64,000 nt of DNA from assembly GCA_037127315.1 (NCBI GenBank), contig JBBBDQ010001269.1, forward strand, positions 2,235,001 through 2,299,000, written 5' to 3'. Below, one piece after another: positions 19,137-30,411 of this stretch. Both the position numbers and the translations under genes were made by a program. The notes under the pieces were generated by a model, which was not told where the DNA came from, did not search any database, and saw only the letters and a list, made by a program, of their open reading frames with translations. The first letter of the stretch is position 1, and each line of letters opens with the position of its first letter. Source of the DNA: Ascarosepion bandense (lineage: Eukaryota; Mollusca; Cephalopoda; Sepiida; Sepiidae).

Positions 19137-20001
19137 AAGAAGGAAAGAAAGAAAGAAAAAGGAAAAAGAAAAAAGAAAGAAAGAAAGAAAAAGAAAAAGG
19201 AAAAAGAAAAAAGAAAGAAAGAAAGAAAGAAAAAGAAAGAAGAAATGAAAGAAAGAAAAACAAAGAAGATGAAAGAAAGAAAGAAAGAAAGAAAAAGAAA
19301 AAGAAAGAAGATGAAAGAAAGAAAGAAAGATAAAGATGAAAGAAAGAAAGAAAAAAGAAAGATGAAAGAAAGAAAGAAAGAAAGAAAAAGAAAAAGAAAG
19401 AAGATGAAAGAAAGAAAGAAAGAAAAACAAAGAAGATGAAAGAAAGAAAGAAAAAGAAAAAGAAAGAAGATGAAAGAAAGAAAGAAAAAGCAAAAGAAAG
19501 AAGATGAAAGAAAGAAAGAAAGAAAGAAAAAGAAAAAGAAAGATGAAAGAAAGAAAGAAAAAGAAAAAGAAAGAAGATGAAAGAAAGAAAGCAAAAGAAA
19601 GAAGATGAAAGAAAGAAAGAAAGAAAGAAAGAAAAAGAAAAAGATGAAAGAAAGAAAGAAAAAAGAAAGATCAAAGAAAGAAAGAAAGAAAAAAAAGAAA
19701 AAGAAAGATGAAAGAAAGAAAAAGAAAGAAGATGAAAGAAAGAAAGAAAAAGAAAAAGAAAGAAGATGAAAGAAAGAAAGAAAGTAAAAGAAAAAGAAAG
19801 AAGATGAAAGAAAGAAAGAAAGAAAGAAAAAGAAAAAGAAAGATGAAAGAGAGAAAGAAAAAAAGAAAGAAGATGAAAGAAAGAAAGAAAAACAAAGAAA
19901 GAAAGAAAGAAAGAAAAACAAAGAAGATGAAAGAAGGAAAGAAAGAAAAAGAAAAAGAAAGAAGATAAAAAAAGAAAGAAAGAAAGAAAGAAATGTGGGA
20001 A
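19137..20001. repeat. 865-bp polypurine (GAAA)n tract
   Basis: Almost every base is A or G on the plus strand. GAAA and GAAAAA units are punctuated by GATGAAAG and occasional C or T. Purine-rich sequence extends back to about 19030. Long frames on either strand (up to 356 codons, Phe/Ser/Leu-rich on minus, Lys/Glu/Arg-rich on plus) are low-complexity translations, not genes. Confidence 0.95.
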
Positions 20002-20009
20002 GAAACGAA

Positions 20010-20765
20010 ATATGCTGAGTCATAATTTCTTGATACTTTCTTAAAATCTCTTCTAATTCTGTCTCTCTAATTGCTTGATGTCAGCAGAACATTTAACTCT
20101 CTGTGTTTGACCAATCAAATACCAGACGCTATTTTGCTGATTCGGCAATATGGCGTCTATGTCGACATCAATATTATGTCTTTCTTTTCCTCTCTTCTTT
20201 TTCTTTGACGATATTCAAGATACGATCGAACAGACGACAGCTGCAATCACTGAGTGAATTTCTGATTTATTCTCTACTGTTTTTTTTTTTATTATTGCAT
20301 TTCTTTTTGGTTTATTTCTTCGTCCGTCCTGGGAAGTACCCAGAGGATTATTGTCTGCTGCGACAGCCGGGTGTTAATCAGTTTGCTAAAAAATCATCCA
20401 CTATTGAACTTTTTCGATACTGATTGAATATTCCGATATCGGATGTTGATTGTTTTGTTCTGTGTGCAGTAATGGTAGTAAAAGAAATTCTTCGTATGGC
20501 AGAGAATTCTAATTCGGATTTAAGACGCTTCGAAATATCGATAACTTATTTCTCTTCAATCTGTCCCACTTGAATCAGCATTTTGGACAAAACACTATTT
20601 TAACGTCAGAGATCTGATAAAGAAATATAATCACTGTTGTTATGGTAACTGAGCTAAAGTACCCAGAGTGAAGCCGACTAGCACAGATAGACCTTGAACT
20701 CTGTCACGTATAAACACTTACGTTGTCGCTCACATCCATTTTTTATAGAAGTGCTTGAAGAAAAA
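20010..20765. other. No feature recognised
   Basis: Mixed-composition DNA. The frame at 20103-20423 (106 codons) has no recognisable domain or homologue here. Confidence 0.4.
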
Positions 20766-20768
20766 ATG

Positions 20769-20848
20769 TATGGATGGAACCTCTCTGTTGAGACTACTAC
20801 TACACTCTACAGTGTAGTAGTAGTCTCAGCAGAGAGGTTCCATCCATA
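20769..20848. repeat. 38-bp-stem hairpin with 4-nt loop
   Basis: Arms 20769-20806 and 20811-20848 are complementary at 37 of 38 positions around CTAC; the exception is a G-T wobble. The outer arm starts TATGGATGGAACCTCTCTG and the inner part is (TAC)n-like. It lies 20 bp from the 3' end of a minus-strand LINE. It could be a foldback element or a small hairpin RNA source; nothing shows transcription. Confidence 0.9.
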
Positions 20849-20867
20849 GGTTGTGCCGCAGGATTTT

Positions 20868-21590
20868 TTTTAATCGTTTTACCCTAAGCAAGGGACTACA
20901 TAAGCGGGTTAAAGTTTCAAACAGGAAGAGAGTGAAGACAAAGACGAACAGCTAGAGTGAGTGAAGGAGAAAGGGCAAGAGAAGGATGTAAACACAGGAG
21001 TGAAGAAATTTAGGAAGGTAGAGAGAAAGGAAAAGAAATTTACGAAGGTAGAGAGAAAGAAAAAGAACAAGTTAAGTGGATAAGAGATGGGAATTGACTT
21101 TGCATATTCCTGGAGATTATAGACGTCAGGAAAGCGAGTATATGGAAGGGAGTTCCACAGGCAAAAAGCGCGATAAAAGAAGCTGTGGCAGGAGAATTTG
21201 GTAGATCTAACTGTAAAAGGGGGGACCTTGATGCCAATCAGACTGCGCGAGTAAATTCTTGTGGCGGGGCACCAGTGACCTATTTTCTTCTAAGCAGAAT
21301 CCATGAAAATATTTGTAGAAGAGACAGATGGAAGCCATATCCCACCGATGAGAAAGTGGTTGGAGTCGAGTTGCCAGGTCCGGATCAATCACATTACAGT
21401 TTCTCCTTTGGAGCCTGTCGAGAACAATGAGACGAACAGCAATCACAAATTTCCCGATGTCGTACAACCACTATATTCCCGAGATCGTGTCCCTTGCGCT
21501 TTGTTCCTCTTCAAAAATCAAATCTCAATTGACAGGAACAAAATTTTAAAACGTCGAGGAAATCCAGAAGACTGCGACTAGGCACGGCAT
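20868..21590 (-). mobile_element. CR1/Jockey-type LINE, 3' end, minus strand
   Basis: The minus strand gives the 3' part of the LINE family: the coding end with FFYRAFCLWNSLP-like sequence in broken frames, the YKYFHGFC block and the 3' tail (CTTATGTAGTCCCTTGCTTA). It faces the plus-strand copy at 21600 head to head. Confidence 0.75.
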
Positions 21591-21723
21591 CCTAAATACA
21601 GGAATGCGTCCATCTATAAAGTGTGTAACGTCAGAAGGAGACTATTTCGAAGAATATTAAATGTCGAACTGATGGTGAAGCCCAAACTGTCGCCCTGGAT
21701 ATCTCTAAAGCATTCGACAGAGT

Positions 21724-22491
21724 ATGGCATGCCGGCCTTCTGCGGAAACTGCGAAGCTACGGCATTACTGGAATTTTGTTGGACTTAATCCAGTCATTCC
21801 TCTCGAACCGCACACTGAAGGTAGTTTAAACGGACATGCCTCCCAGAACTACCCTACAAACGCGGGTGTCCCCCAAGGCTCTATCCTAGGTACTACGCTC
21901 TTTCTAATCTACATCAATGATCTCCCCGATGACATAAGATCACAAGTAGGCATGTACGCCGAGGATACCACAGTATACGCTCGCCTCGATCAAAAATCTG
22001 ATGTTGATGATAAGGCGAACCTCGCGGCTGAGCTTGAAAAGGACCTCCAATCCATGGTGGATTGGGGTAGGAAATGGCTCGTAAAATTCAATTATTCCAA
22101 AACGAAGATGCTGTCAATTAACCACCACAGACGACTGCACCTCCCACCCATTAGCATGGAACAGGCATGCCTCCCAGAGAGTAAAACACTATGCCTGCTT
22201 GGCCTGACACTCTCAGCGGACCTCAAGTGGAATGACTACGTCGAATCCATTGCTAAATCTGCTGCCATGAAAGTTGGCTCTCTGTGCAGGGCCCGGAAAT
22301 TCTTTCCGCCTGAATCTATCCTGCACTTATACAAATCTACCATCCGCCCGTGTTTTGAATACTGTTGCCACATCTGGTCGGGTGCCCCTGTTATTATTCT
22401 CCTCGGGGTTCTTGACAAAATACAGCGAAGAATCTGTAATGTGATTGATACCGACTTAGCTGACCGCCTGCAGTCACTCTCACCGGCGTGA
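21724..22491 (+). pseudogene. LINE reverse transcriptase, partial
   Basis: 255 codons. Residues about 47-66 show [20 protein letters not shown], the RT motif before the active site. The catalytic box reads YAEDT (about residue 80) instead of YADDT, so one of the two metal-binding Asp is replaced by Glu. Downstream are LLGLTLSADLKWNDY and FEYCCHIWSG, typical of this family. The frame is lost near 22488, where LSPA should be LSHRRDVASLCLF. The sibling at 37408-38620 keeps YADDT. In life the enzyme copies element RNA at a genomic nick. The annotated start is arbitrary because the 5' part is missing. Confidence 0.85.
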
Positions 22492-22492
22492 C

Positions 22493-22735
22493 GTGGCTTC
22501 CCTGTGCCTCTTCTATAAATACTTTCATGGCTTCTGCTCTGATAATCTTAAATCACTGGTGCCCCCTAGGTGTGAATTTGCACGAGATACTAGTTTGGCA
22601 ACTAGGTCCCACCCTTTTACAGTGAAACCGATGAAATGTAACCGCAATTTCTACTCCAACAGCTTCTTTTCTCGCACTTCCCGCCTCTGGAATTCCCTTC
22701 CGCATGCTTGCTTCCCCGACGGCTACAACCTCTAG
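22493..22735 (+). pseudogene. LINE ORF C-terminus, shifted frame
   Basis: Continuation of the preceding frame after a one-step shift. It reads LCLFYKYFHGFCSDNLKSLV and later FFSRTSRLWNSLPHACFPDG, the conserved LINE C-terminus, ending at TAG 22733-22735. Confidence 0.8.
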
Positions 22736-23048
22736 GAGTTTATATGTAGGGTCAATAGACACCTCTTAGCACACTAACACCCATTCTCTCCAACTCTCTC
22801 CCTATGTACATCTTAACTCGTCTATCACCCTCCTTCTGACATTTCCTATACCCAATCGCTCTATGTAACCCCCTGCGCTATAGTGGCAGTGGAATGCCTT
22901 GCTTGGTGTGACATGATTAAAAAAGAATAAGCTTTAAATAAAATCGGTTCTTTTCGTTGACCACGTGTGGATGTCTGCAAGCCTCAGTGGTTACGAATAT
23001 GCCCTAAAAGGTACAAAATGGAAAAATAGCTATTTCTTGGACAACCTG

Positions 23049-23697
23049 CAACAAGCTATAGAGGCATAAAGCTGTTGGTGAAATTTCGATTGCCATATCG
23101 ATATATATACACTACCGGCCAACAAGCTATAGAGGCCTTAAGCTGTTGGTGAAATTTCGATTGCCATATCGATATATATACACTACTGGCCAACAAGCTA
23201 TAGAGGCATAAAGCTGTTGGTGAGATTTCGATTGCCATATCAATATATATACACTACCGGCCAACAAGCTATAGAGGCATAAAGCTGTTGGTGAAATTTC
23301 GATTGCCATATCGATATATATATACACTACCGGCCAACAAGCTATAGAGGCATAAAGCTGTTGGTGAAATTTCGATTGCCATATCGATATATATACACTA
23401 CCGGCCAACAAGCTATAGAGGCATAAAGCTGTTGGTGAAATTTCGATTGCCATATCAATATATATACACTACCGGCTAACAAGCTATAGAGGCCTTAAGC
23501 TGTTGGTGAAACTTCGATTGCCATATCGATATATATATACACTACCGGCCAACAAGCTATAGAGGCATAAAGATGTTGGTGAAATTTCGATTGCCATATC
23601 GATATATATATATATACACTACCGGCCAACAAGCTATAGAGGCATAAAGCTGTTGGTGAAATTTCGATTGCCATATCGATATATATACACTACCGGC
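23049..23697. repeat. 71-bp satellite, nine units, joined to MITE-C
   Basis: Units start CAACAAGCTATAGAGGC at 23049, 23120, 23191, 23262, 23335, 23406, 23477, 23550 and 23627. The spacing is 71 bp except for three units extended by extra TA. Each unit ends TACACTACCGGC, the MITE-C terminus with its TA target. The ninth unit continues directly into the MITE-C copy. Units differ at only a few positions, so the expansion is recent. Minus-strand frames through it are translations of the repeat. Confidence 0.95.
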
Positions 23698-24039
23698 CAA
23701 AGTTATTAGGCCACGCTCGTTTTTTAAAAGAAATTATGTATTTATACTATTTCTAGTATTTATTGCCAAATGAAAATAGAATTGTCCTTTTGTTATTACT
23801 TTAATATGAACTCGTCCGAATCACCTTAATTTTTTATTTTATTGATGAAACAGCAGTATCGGTAATTATTAAATATTTATAAATTCATTTGTTGCACATG
23901 TTATTGTACAGTATTAACAAAAGAATCATTCTATTTTCATTTACAATTATTCACTTGGCAACAAATGCTAAAAAATAGTATGAAATACATCATTTTATTC
24001 TTAAACACTAGGTTTGCTTAATAATTATGTCCGGTAGTG
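23688..24039. mobile_element. MITE-C, complete copy
   Basis: 352 bp bounded by CACTACCGGCCAAAGTTATT on the left and the inverted end AATAATTATGTCCGGTAGTG on the right, with TA immediately outside both ends. Subterminal sequences are also inverted repeats (ATTTATTGCCAA against TTGGCAACAAAT). No coding capacity. TA target and length suit a Tc1/mariner-derived MITE. Confidence 0.85.
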
Positions 24040-24045
24040 TACATT

Positions 24046-25145
24046 CGTCAGACGACCTCCAAATTGAAGCTTGAGGTGTTCTTTTTAATTTATTGTTGGA
24101 AACTTTATGCTTGAAACATAGTCTAGGTTTCTGTGCTTTTTCCATACGTTTCCACTGGCAAAATCGAACATCGACCTTCTGTTAAATAATGCTTCATTAC
24201 TTTAATAGCAAAGTAGATAGAAAGAGGTTATTTCATTATGTCACAAACACTAAAAAATATATAAAACACATAATTTTAGAGAGCGGGGAAACTTGTTCTG
24301 TCTTCCATAAAAGAGGTTCTCGGTTTGGATAATAAGCAATTTTTAGAAACACGTCTGCTCTTCAAATTTTGAGTTGTCTTAACTGAGAACTTTTCATTAT
24401 TTAATATTTACCACTTTTTGTAATTAAAATACGCAACACAAATTCAGAAATTTATTAATTAAGCGAAAGATGTAAAGACATAGCAAAATTCTCCAACAAT
24501 CCGATATTTGAGATCGTGTTTTTATATAAAATTTACCTTGTTACTTTTATTTAAATTTCTCTGTTTTCTAATTGTTCACAGAGATCCAAAGAGAAATTCT
24601 GAATTCTTTTTAATTTTGTTTTGATGATCACACAGAACATATGAAATATGTGGGGGGTGGGGGTGGACAGAGAATTTCCCTAATTTATTCCAAAAAAATT
24701 CTTTAAAGTAATATTTAATTTCTTCTTTGAGGAGTTCAAGTAAAAATTTTCAGATATGAAATATTTGCTGCTTTTATTATTTTGTTATTTTGCAAATTTG
24801 ATCATTTGGTCGTATTTCGTTTCAGTTTGCTGTAATTAAGCACGAATATAATTCGGGAAATAACAGTCGCTGTAAATGAAAAAATTGGCTTCATAAATTT
24901 TAATTTGCTATTATGCTTTCTAACCAAGCACCTTTTTTTCATATTTATCAGAAAAAGTTAACCAGCTACTTACCAAACCTGTGTTGGAATAATCTTTGCA
25001 CCCAAGTTCACACAAAGCAATGAATGACAGGAGGTGATTTGAAAAAAGCCCTAACATATTCATTCCCTTTTAGTAGAGTAGGGCTCATAGGGGTTCGACA
25101 AAATACGCCACAAAAATTAATGGAGATGCTCAGCAGCCTCGACAT
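24046..25145. other. No feature recognised
   Basis: About 1.1 kb of AT-rich sequence. I see no frame above 60 codons with a motif, no repeat partner and no RNA structure. Confidence 0.5.
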
Positions 25146-25159
25146 ATTTGGGAAAGACA

Positions 25160-25405
25160 TTCATAGACGTTTGGGCGCTCATGTCTCGAAAGAGACATGA
25201 CTGACTGGGCAGAAGATTATCCCGCAGTAGGTTGCTATTGCTTTCTGCGGTAGACTGGTTGCCGACCAAGGCTATAGAACCAAATCTGTCCTGTTATTTA
25301 ACCCATAACTGGAAGGAATAGACGGATTAATACCTTTCCCAAGGGTATTTGCGCGTAAGTAATTACGATGGATTCAGCTGGAATTCGAACTCGTCTCCCG
25401 AGTGT
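25160..25405 (-). mobile_element. tRNA-derived SINE family A
   Basis: The minus strand shows GAGTTCGAATTCCAGCTGAA (B box) through the CATGTCTCTTTCGAGACATG hairpin near 25175-25200. The extreme tRNA-like head is missing because the LINE fragment begins there. Confidence 0.8.
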
Positions 25406-25409
25406 AATT

Positions 25410-26400
25410 AAAAATCTCTACTGGTAGCAAAATGTTTGCATATGGACAGGTAATGAATTCAGCAGATATACAAAGATAGATATGAGCGTAAGACAAGGAT
25501 GTGACGTTTCACCGGATCTATTTAACTTGTACAGCGAGCCAATTCGGAGGATCCGAGATGGTATGCCAGGATTCGTCATCGGAGGACACAATTTAAACAA
25601 CATAAGTTACGCAGATGATACAGTTCTGATAGCAGACACGGAAAGGAAACTATAAGACCTCCTACGGAGGGTAGCTGAAGAGAGTGACAAGAAAGGACTA
25701 CAAATAAACCGTAAGAAAACCGAATGCATGGTCATCAGCAAAAAAAGCAGCCCAAAATGCTAAATAAAGGTGTGAGATATTAAAATCAAGCAGGTACAAA
25801 AATTTGAATATCTGGGAAGTGTTCTAACCGAAAACGGAAAGTGCGACACGGAGTAACAAAGTCGAATTTGCATGACGAGGGACGCGTTCCAGAAGCTGAG
25901 TAAAGTATGAAGACACAGGATACTTTCACTAGACACAAAGAAGAGAATACTAGATTGCTATGTGATGTCAGTTCGTCAATATGGCAGGGAATGTTGAACA
26001 ATATCCACAAAGATGAATAGAAAATTTAAAGTAGTTGAAATGTGGTTCTACAGAAGGATGTTGCGTATATCATTTGACCGAGCATGTCAGCAATGACAAA
26101 GTGTTGGAAAGAATGGAAATGTGAAGGAAATTAATATTGAGCATCAGGAAGAGACAACTGAAGTTCCTGGGACGTGCAATGAGGAAGGAGAGCTTGGAGA
26201 ACATGATACTAACAGGCTAGATAGAGGGAAAAAGAGACAGACAAATGCAGCACATAACATATTTGAAGGACCTGAGAAGGTAAATGACAGAACGGGGGCT
26301 ACGGGATGTTACAGGAGAAAGCGTGATAAGAGCAACCAGGGATAGGGAGACCATGATCGCCTACTTCCTGAAAGAAAAAAGCACATAGAAGAAGGAGCAC
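25410..26400 (+). mobile_element. RTE-like LINE, 3' half
   Basis: Broken frames give the RT core: RQGCDVSPDLFNLYSEPIRR, then ISYADDTVLIADTERKL (catalytic YADDT intact, about 25610), KKTECMVISKK, QKFEYLGSVLTENGKC, and later WFYRRMLRISF. Stops occur at about 25652, 25759 and 25855. The 3' end is CTGAAAGAAAAAAGCACATAG then AAGAAGGAG, the start of a (GAA) tail. Clade placement is uncertain; RTE-like is my best reading. Confidence 0.8.
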
Positions 26401-26699
26401 ACTTTTTCCTTCTACTATAACAGTAGATTACCGATTACAGTAGATTTTGAGTAGTTAGTTTGCTCAAGTTATTTTTTCAATTCTACGTATATTTAATGTC
26501 CTCTTCTTTATTTTCCCTACCTAGTTATCGCTTAGATATTCTAAAGACAGCCTTTTTAATGATCGGCATAAAACAATATAACACAGTGGTAAACCCGAGA
26601 GGTGAACATTAGTAATAAAAGTTGAGCCTGAAAAAACCGTTTCACAGATCAAGGAAAATGCAGGACCTTCAACAGAAGTTAGCAAAAGAAAATAAAAAC

Positions 26700-27395
26700 A
26701 AAGTGAGGTAGACCTCAAGAAAACCGAATGCATGGTCATCAGCAAAAAGATAAGACCGATATGCTAACTGTAAGTTGGAGAATCTAAAATAAGACGAGTA
26801 AAAAAATTCAAATACCTTGGAAGAACTTTGACAGAGGATGGAAACGAAGATCCAGGATCGAATTTGCATAGCCAAAGACACACTTCAGAAGCTAGCCAGA
26901 GTACTGAAAGACAGGAAAATCTCATTAGAAACAAAGAAAAGAGTGATGGATTGCTTCGTTATATCTGTCCTTCTGTATGGAAGTGAATGCAGGACGAGCT
27001 CATCTAAGCTGAAATGTGGTTTTACAGAAGGATGCTGAGGATACCATGGACAGAGCACGTGTGCAACGATGAGGTGTTGGAAAGGATGCAAACAAGAAGA
27101 AAACTGAAAATAAATATCAGGAAGATACAAATGAGGTTCTTGGTATACGTAATGAGGAAAGAAGGCCTGGAGAATTTGATACTCAATGGTTGGATAAATG
27201 AAAGAAGAGACAGCAGAAAGCAGTGCAAGACGGACTTGCTAGGTCTGAGCAAATGGTTGAGCGTGGCTTGGAAGAGTTACCAAGGGAAAATTACTGAGAG
27301 CAGCAAGAGACAGAGCCAAGTGGACTGCCTACGTCCTGAAGGGAGACGGCACATGGAGAACAAGATATAAAAAGAGATGTCGAGAGAAGATTTAG
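26700..27395 (+). mobile_element. RTE-like LINE, 3' fragment
   Basis: It covers the same region as 25700-26400: KKTECMVISKK, KKRVMDCFVISVLLYGSECR (26838-27038) and, in another frame, FYRRMLRIPWTEHVCNDEVL with RMQTRRK (27014-27370). It ends in CTACGTCCTGAAGGGAGACG and GGCACATGGAGAAC. The catalytic RT region is missing. Confidence 0.8.
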
Positions 27396-27689
27396 TCTCT
27401 CGTACATCGCAGACAGTCTGTGAGACGGCGCCGAAAACTAACTGACCCATGCGAATTAGAACAGTAAGATATTTAAAAAAATATAATTTCTAAACATGAA
27501 AGTTTCAAGTCTTGCGCAATTATTTTTCATGCACCACCATTTTTACAAATCAATGAGATAAACTAGATAAAGCAAATAGATAAATAGTTATACAATAGAA
27601 AGATGTTGTAGCGTTAATTTTTAAAACCCAGTATCTGTAACATTCACCAGTATAACTATAGTTTTATGGGCTTCTCCAAGAATCAGTTA

Positions 27690-27955
27690 AATGCCATACG
27701 TGATACACGCCTGGGCGATCATGTCTCGAAAGAGACATAACTGACTGGGCAGAAGATTATCCCTCAGTAGGTTGCCAATTACTTTCTTCGGTAGACTGGT
27801 TGCCAGCAAAGACTATATAACCTAATATGTTCTGTTATTTAATCCATAATTGGAGAGAAGAGATGAATAAATAAGTTTTCTAAGGGTTATTCCCACGTAA
27901 ATGAATGCAACAATTTATCATTCGGAGCCGATATCCATTGCATCACAACACACCC
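27690..27955 (-). mobile_element. tRNA-derived SINE family A, diverged
   Basis: The minus strand has the 3' hairpin region (TATGTCTCTTTCGAGACATG), GGTAGACTGGTTGCC-type blocks and a decayed head. It is the first of three adjacent same-strand copies. Confidence 0.7.
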
Positions 27956-27966
27956 CCATAAATATC

Positions 27967-28485
27967 AGTCAGTCAGTAAGTGCCATACGTGATACACGCT
28001 TTGGGCGATCATGTCTCGAAAGAGACATGACTGACTGGGCAGAAGATTGTCCCGTAGTAGGTTGCCATTGCTTTCTGCGATAGACTGGTTGCCAGCCATG
28101 TTTATAGAACCCAATCAGTCCATTATCCAGAACATTCACCAGGATAACCATAGTTTAATGGACTTCCCCAAGAATCAGTTAAGTGTCTTACGTGATATAC
28201 GCTTGAGCGATTATGTCTCGAAAGAGACATGACAGACTTGGAAAGAAATTTTCCTATAGTAGGTTGCCATTACTCTATGCAGCAGACGAGCTGCCAGTCA
28301 AGGATACAGAACCCAGTCTGTTCTGTTATTTAATCCATAACTGGAGGGAAGAGATGGATTAATACCTTTCCCAAGGTTGTTTGCGCGTAAGTGAATGCAA
28401 AGAAATTCAACTGGAATTCGAACGCGGCTCCACGATTTCTCTTTCCGAGACGATATCCACTGCAGCATAACGCGCATTCTCCAAG
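27967..28485 (-). mobile_element. Two tandem SINE family A copies
   Basis: A 3' half (about 27967-28125) is followed by a nearly full copy (about 28165-28485). Both have the CATGTCTCTTTCGAGACATG hairpin. With 27690-27955 they form a cluster of same-strand SINEs within 800 bp. Confidence 0.75.
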
Positions 28486-28489
28486 AATA

Positions 28490-29140
28490 AGAAATTAAAA
28501 AAACCATCCCTAAAACAAATCAATCTGCAGAGACATGTTTAATTTGGTATCAAATTTTGTTGTAGTGACTGCTATATTTTAAAGCATTCACTTCTATGAC
28601 AGTGCTTTATATATCAAAATTATTTTCTCCTGCTTACTACGGGGACTGAACCAATGACTTGATTGGGAACTTAATAAATATATACACGAATTATATACAA
28701 GTTTTGAGCGTTAACAAGAAACTAAGATACTACAGTGAAAGTTAATAAAAATCGTGGCAACGAATCACAAGAAAAATAAAATTACGAAAAGAAAATAGAT
28801 ATAAGTTTTTTATGATGCTTTTTAAAAGTGTTTATAAGGTACAGTTTGGATAGTTGACTGAAAAACCCTCTCTTTCCTACTGCGGTGAAAATTGTGTTGG
28901 CAACCATCCTGCCGAAATATCCAGCAGCTTAATGAACCAAACCATTCGAGATTTGGTGAGTTGAAGCCATTTTAAGCAACAGACAGTGGAATAAGTGTTT
29001 TCAAATAAGACACAGATTTATAGAATATTTACTGTGAAACAAATATTTTCAAGGGAAAGATGCGTTATCCTGCAATAATATTGCAAGAATATTTTCAACA
29101 TCTGTAATATTTGTAGTTTTATACGACTATCTATCTATTT
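28490..29140. other. No feature recognised
   Basis: AT-rich DNA ending in (CTAT)n and (TA)n at about 29133-29212. Confidence 0.5.
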
Positions 29141-29177
29141 ATCTATCTATCTAACTATCTAACTATCTATCTATCTA

Positions 29178-29216
<39 letters not shown>

Positions 29217-29334
29217 CGAAGTCAGTCGATTACGCCATCTTGGTTCCAACCATTTTGGTATTTTCTGGCGTTTTATATAAACTTACGATATAAGCAAGTG
29301 CATTTTATATAAACGTATAAGGAAGTGTTTTGTG

Positions 29335-29625
29335 GTGCAGTGGATATTGATTTGGAACGAGAAACTGGGGAGCCGAGTTCGAATTCCAGTTGAATTTCAG
29401 ACATTCAATTACGCGCAAATACCCTTGGCAAACGTATTAATTAGTTTATTCCCTCCGTTTTGGGTTAGATAACAGCGAAAACTGGGCTTTTAAAGCCTTG
29501 GCTGGTATCCAGTCTACCACAGAATGCAATGGCAACCTACTGCTAGATAATCTTCTGCCCAGTCAGTTAAGTCTCTTTCGAGACATGATCGCCCAAACGT
29601 GTATCACGTATGGCACTTAACTGAC
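29335..29625 (+). mobile_element. tRNA-derived SINE family A, full copy
   Basis: A tRNA-like head (TTTTGTGGTGCAGTGGATAT, A-box-like), a B box GAGTTCGAATTCCAG, the AACCTACTGC block, the terminal hairpin (AGTCTCTTTCGAGACA) and the end GTATCACGTATGGCACTTAA with ACTG repeats. The boxes imply Pol III transcription, as known for tRNA-derived SINEs. Confidence 0.85.
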
Positions 29626-29811
29626 TGATATAATATAAAATTATATAAAACAATATAAAACGCCCGAATATACTCAAAAGTTACAATAAATGCTGCGTAA
29701 TCGACTGAGTTCAGAATGAAAATATTTTAAAAGCTCTACATTATATATATAGTGAGCACTTTTTATTACAACTGTATACTGCTAATTTTATTCTGACCAA
29801 TAACTGGTTAA

Positions 29812-29852
<41 letters not shown>

Positions 29853-29859
<7 letters not shown>

Positions 29860-30355
29860 TATTTATGAATTGAACTTTGTCTGTGTGTGTGTGTGTCCGT
29901 TACCTATAGACTCCGAAACGGCTGAACCGACTTTCTTGAAAATTTACACAGTTGTACTATAAGCGTCTGCGAGTGTTCTCAGCTAGGTTTTGTGTCGAGG
30001 TACTCCCGATAAATATCGAAAATCGATTATCGGAAAAATCGGGTTATAGAAGGAGTGGTTCGATTTTAATCAAATTTGATACACTCGTAGACAAAGACAT
30101 AAGAAAGTTTCAAGAAGTTCAGAATTTTCAAGGTTGCAGTTCTTACAATACTGCAGAAAATTTGATGTCCATACCAGGAAATCAAAATTTGACTTACATC
30201 CATTCAGTTTTCTTTCAGTCTACGGTTTCGCTTTATCTGAAAACAACTATTGCTTTTTAGTCTTTCGTGCCAATGTCCAAAGTGTCTGAGCTCCAGGACC
30301 ATGGATTAGTTTTAAAGCTTTCATTACACCCGAGCAACGCCGGGCTATACAGCTA

Positions 30356-30356
<1 letters not shown>
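29853..30356 (+). mobile_element. Helitron-like non-autonomous element, copy 3
   Basis: The start TAAACTTATTTATGAATTGA lies within (TA)n. The 3' hairpin CCCGAGCAACGCCGGG is at 30329-30344 and CTAG at 30353-30356. It lacks most of the internal segment found in copy 1. A short frame inside (29952-30260) is not conserved and not coding. Confidence 0.8.

Positions 30357-30411
<55 letters not shown>
30357..30411. repeat. (TA)n between Helitron and SINE-H
   Basis: About 52 bp of TA dinucleotides starting at the T that follows the Helitron CTAG terminus. Confidence 0.95.

Larger units (their letters stand above)
21600..22925 (+). mobile_element. CR1/Jockey-type LINE, longest copy in the window
   Basis: A 5'-truncated non-LTR retrotransposon. 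It contains the palm and thumb of the reverse transcriptase (21724-22491), the C-terminus after a frameshift at about 22488 (RLWNSLP at about 22680, then FPDGYNL and a TAG) and the family 3' tail up to about 22920 (CCTTGCTTGGTGTGACATGA). Confidence 0.85.

Noticed and set aside
18876..20023. Long open frames (205-356 codons) on the minus strand, rich in Phe, Ser and Leu
   Set aside because: They are translations of the polypurine/polypyrimidine repeat in several overlapping frames with no domain.
20769..20848. MicroRNA precursor
   Set aside because: The stem is too long and uniformly paired for a typical animal pre-miRNA and nothing shows expression, so I report only a hairpin.
23056..23453. 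Minus-strand repeat-protein frames
   Set aside because: They are the 71-bp satellite read in frame; unit length variations break them.
23049..23697. Possible CRISPR-like array
   Set aside because: The units are contiguous and uniform with no variable spacers, and the surrounding DNA is eukaryotic transposon DNA.
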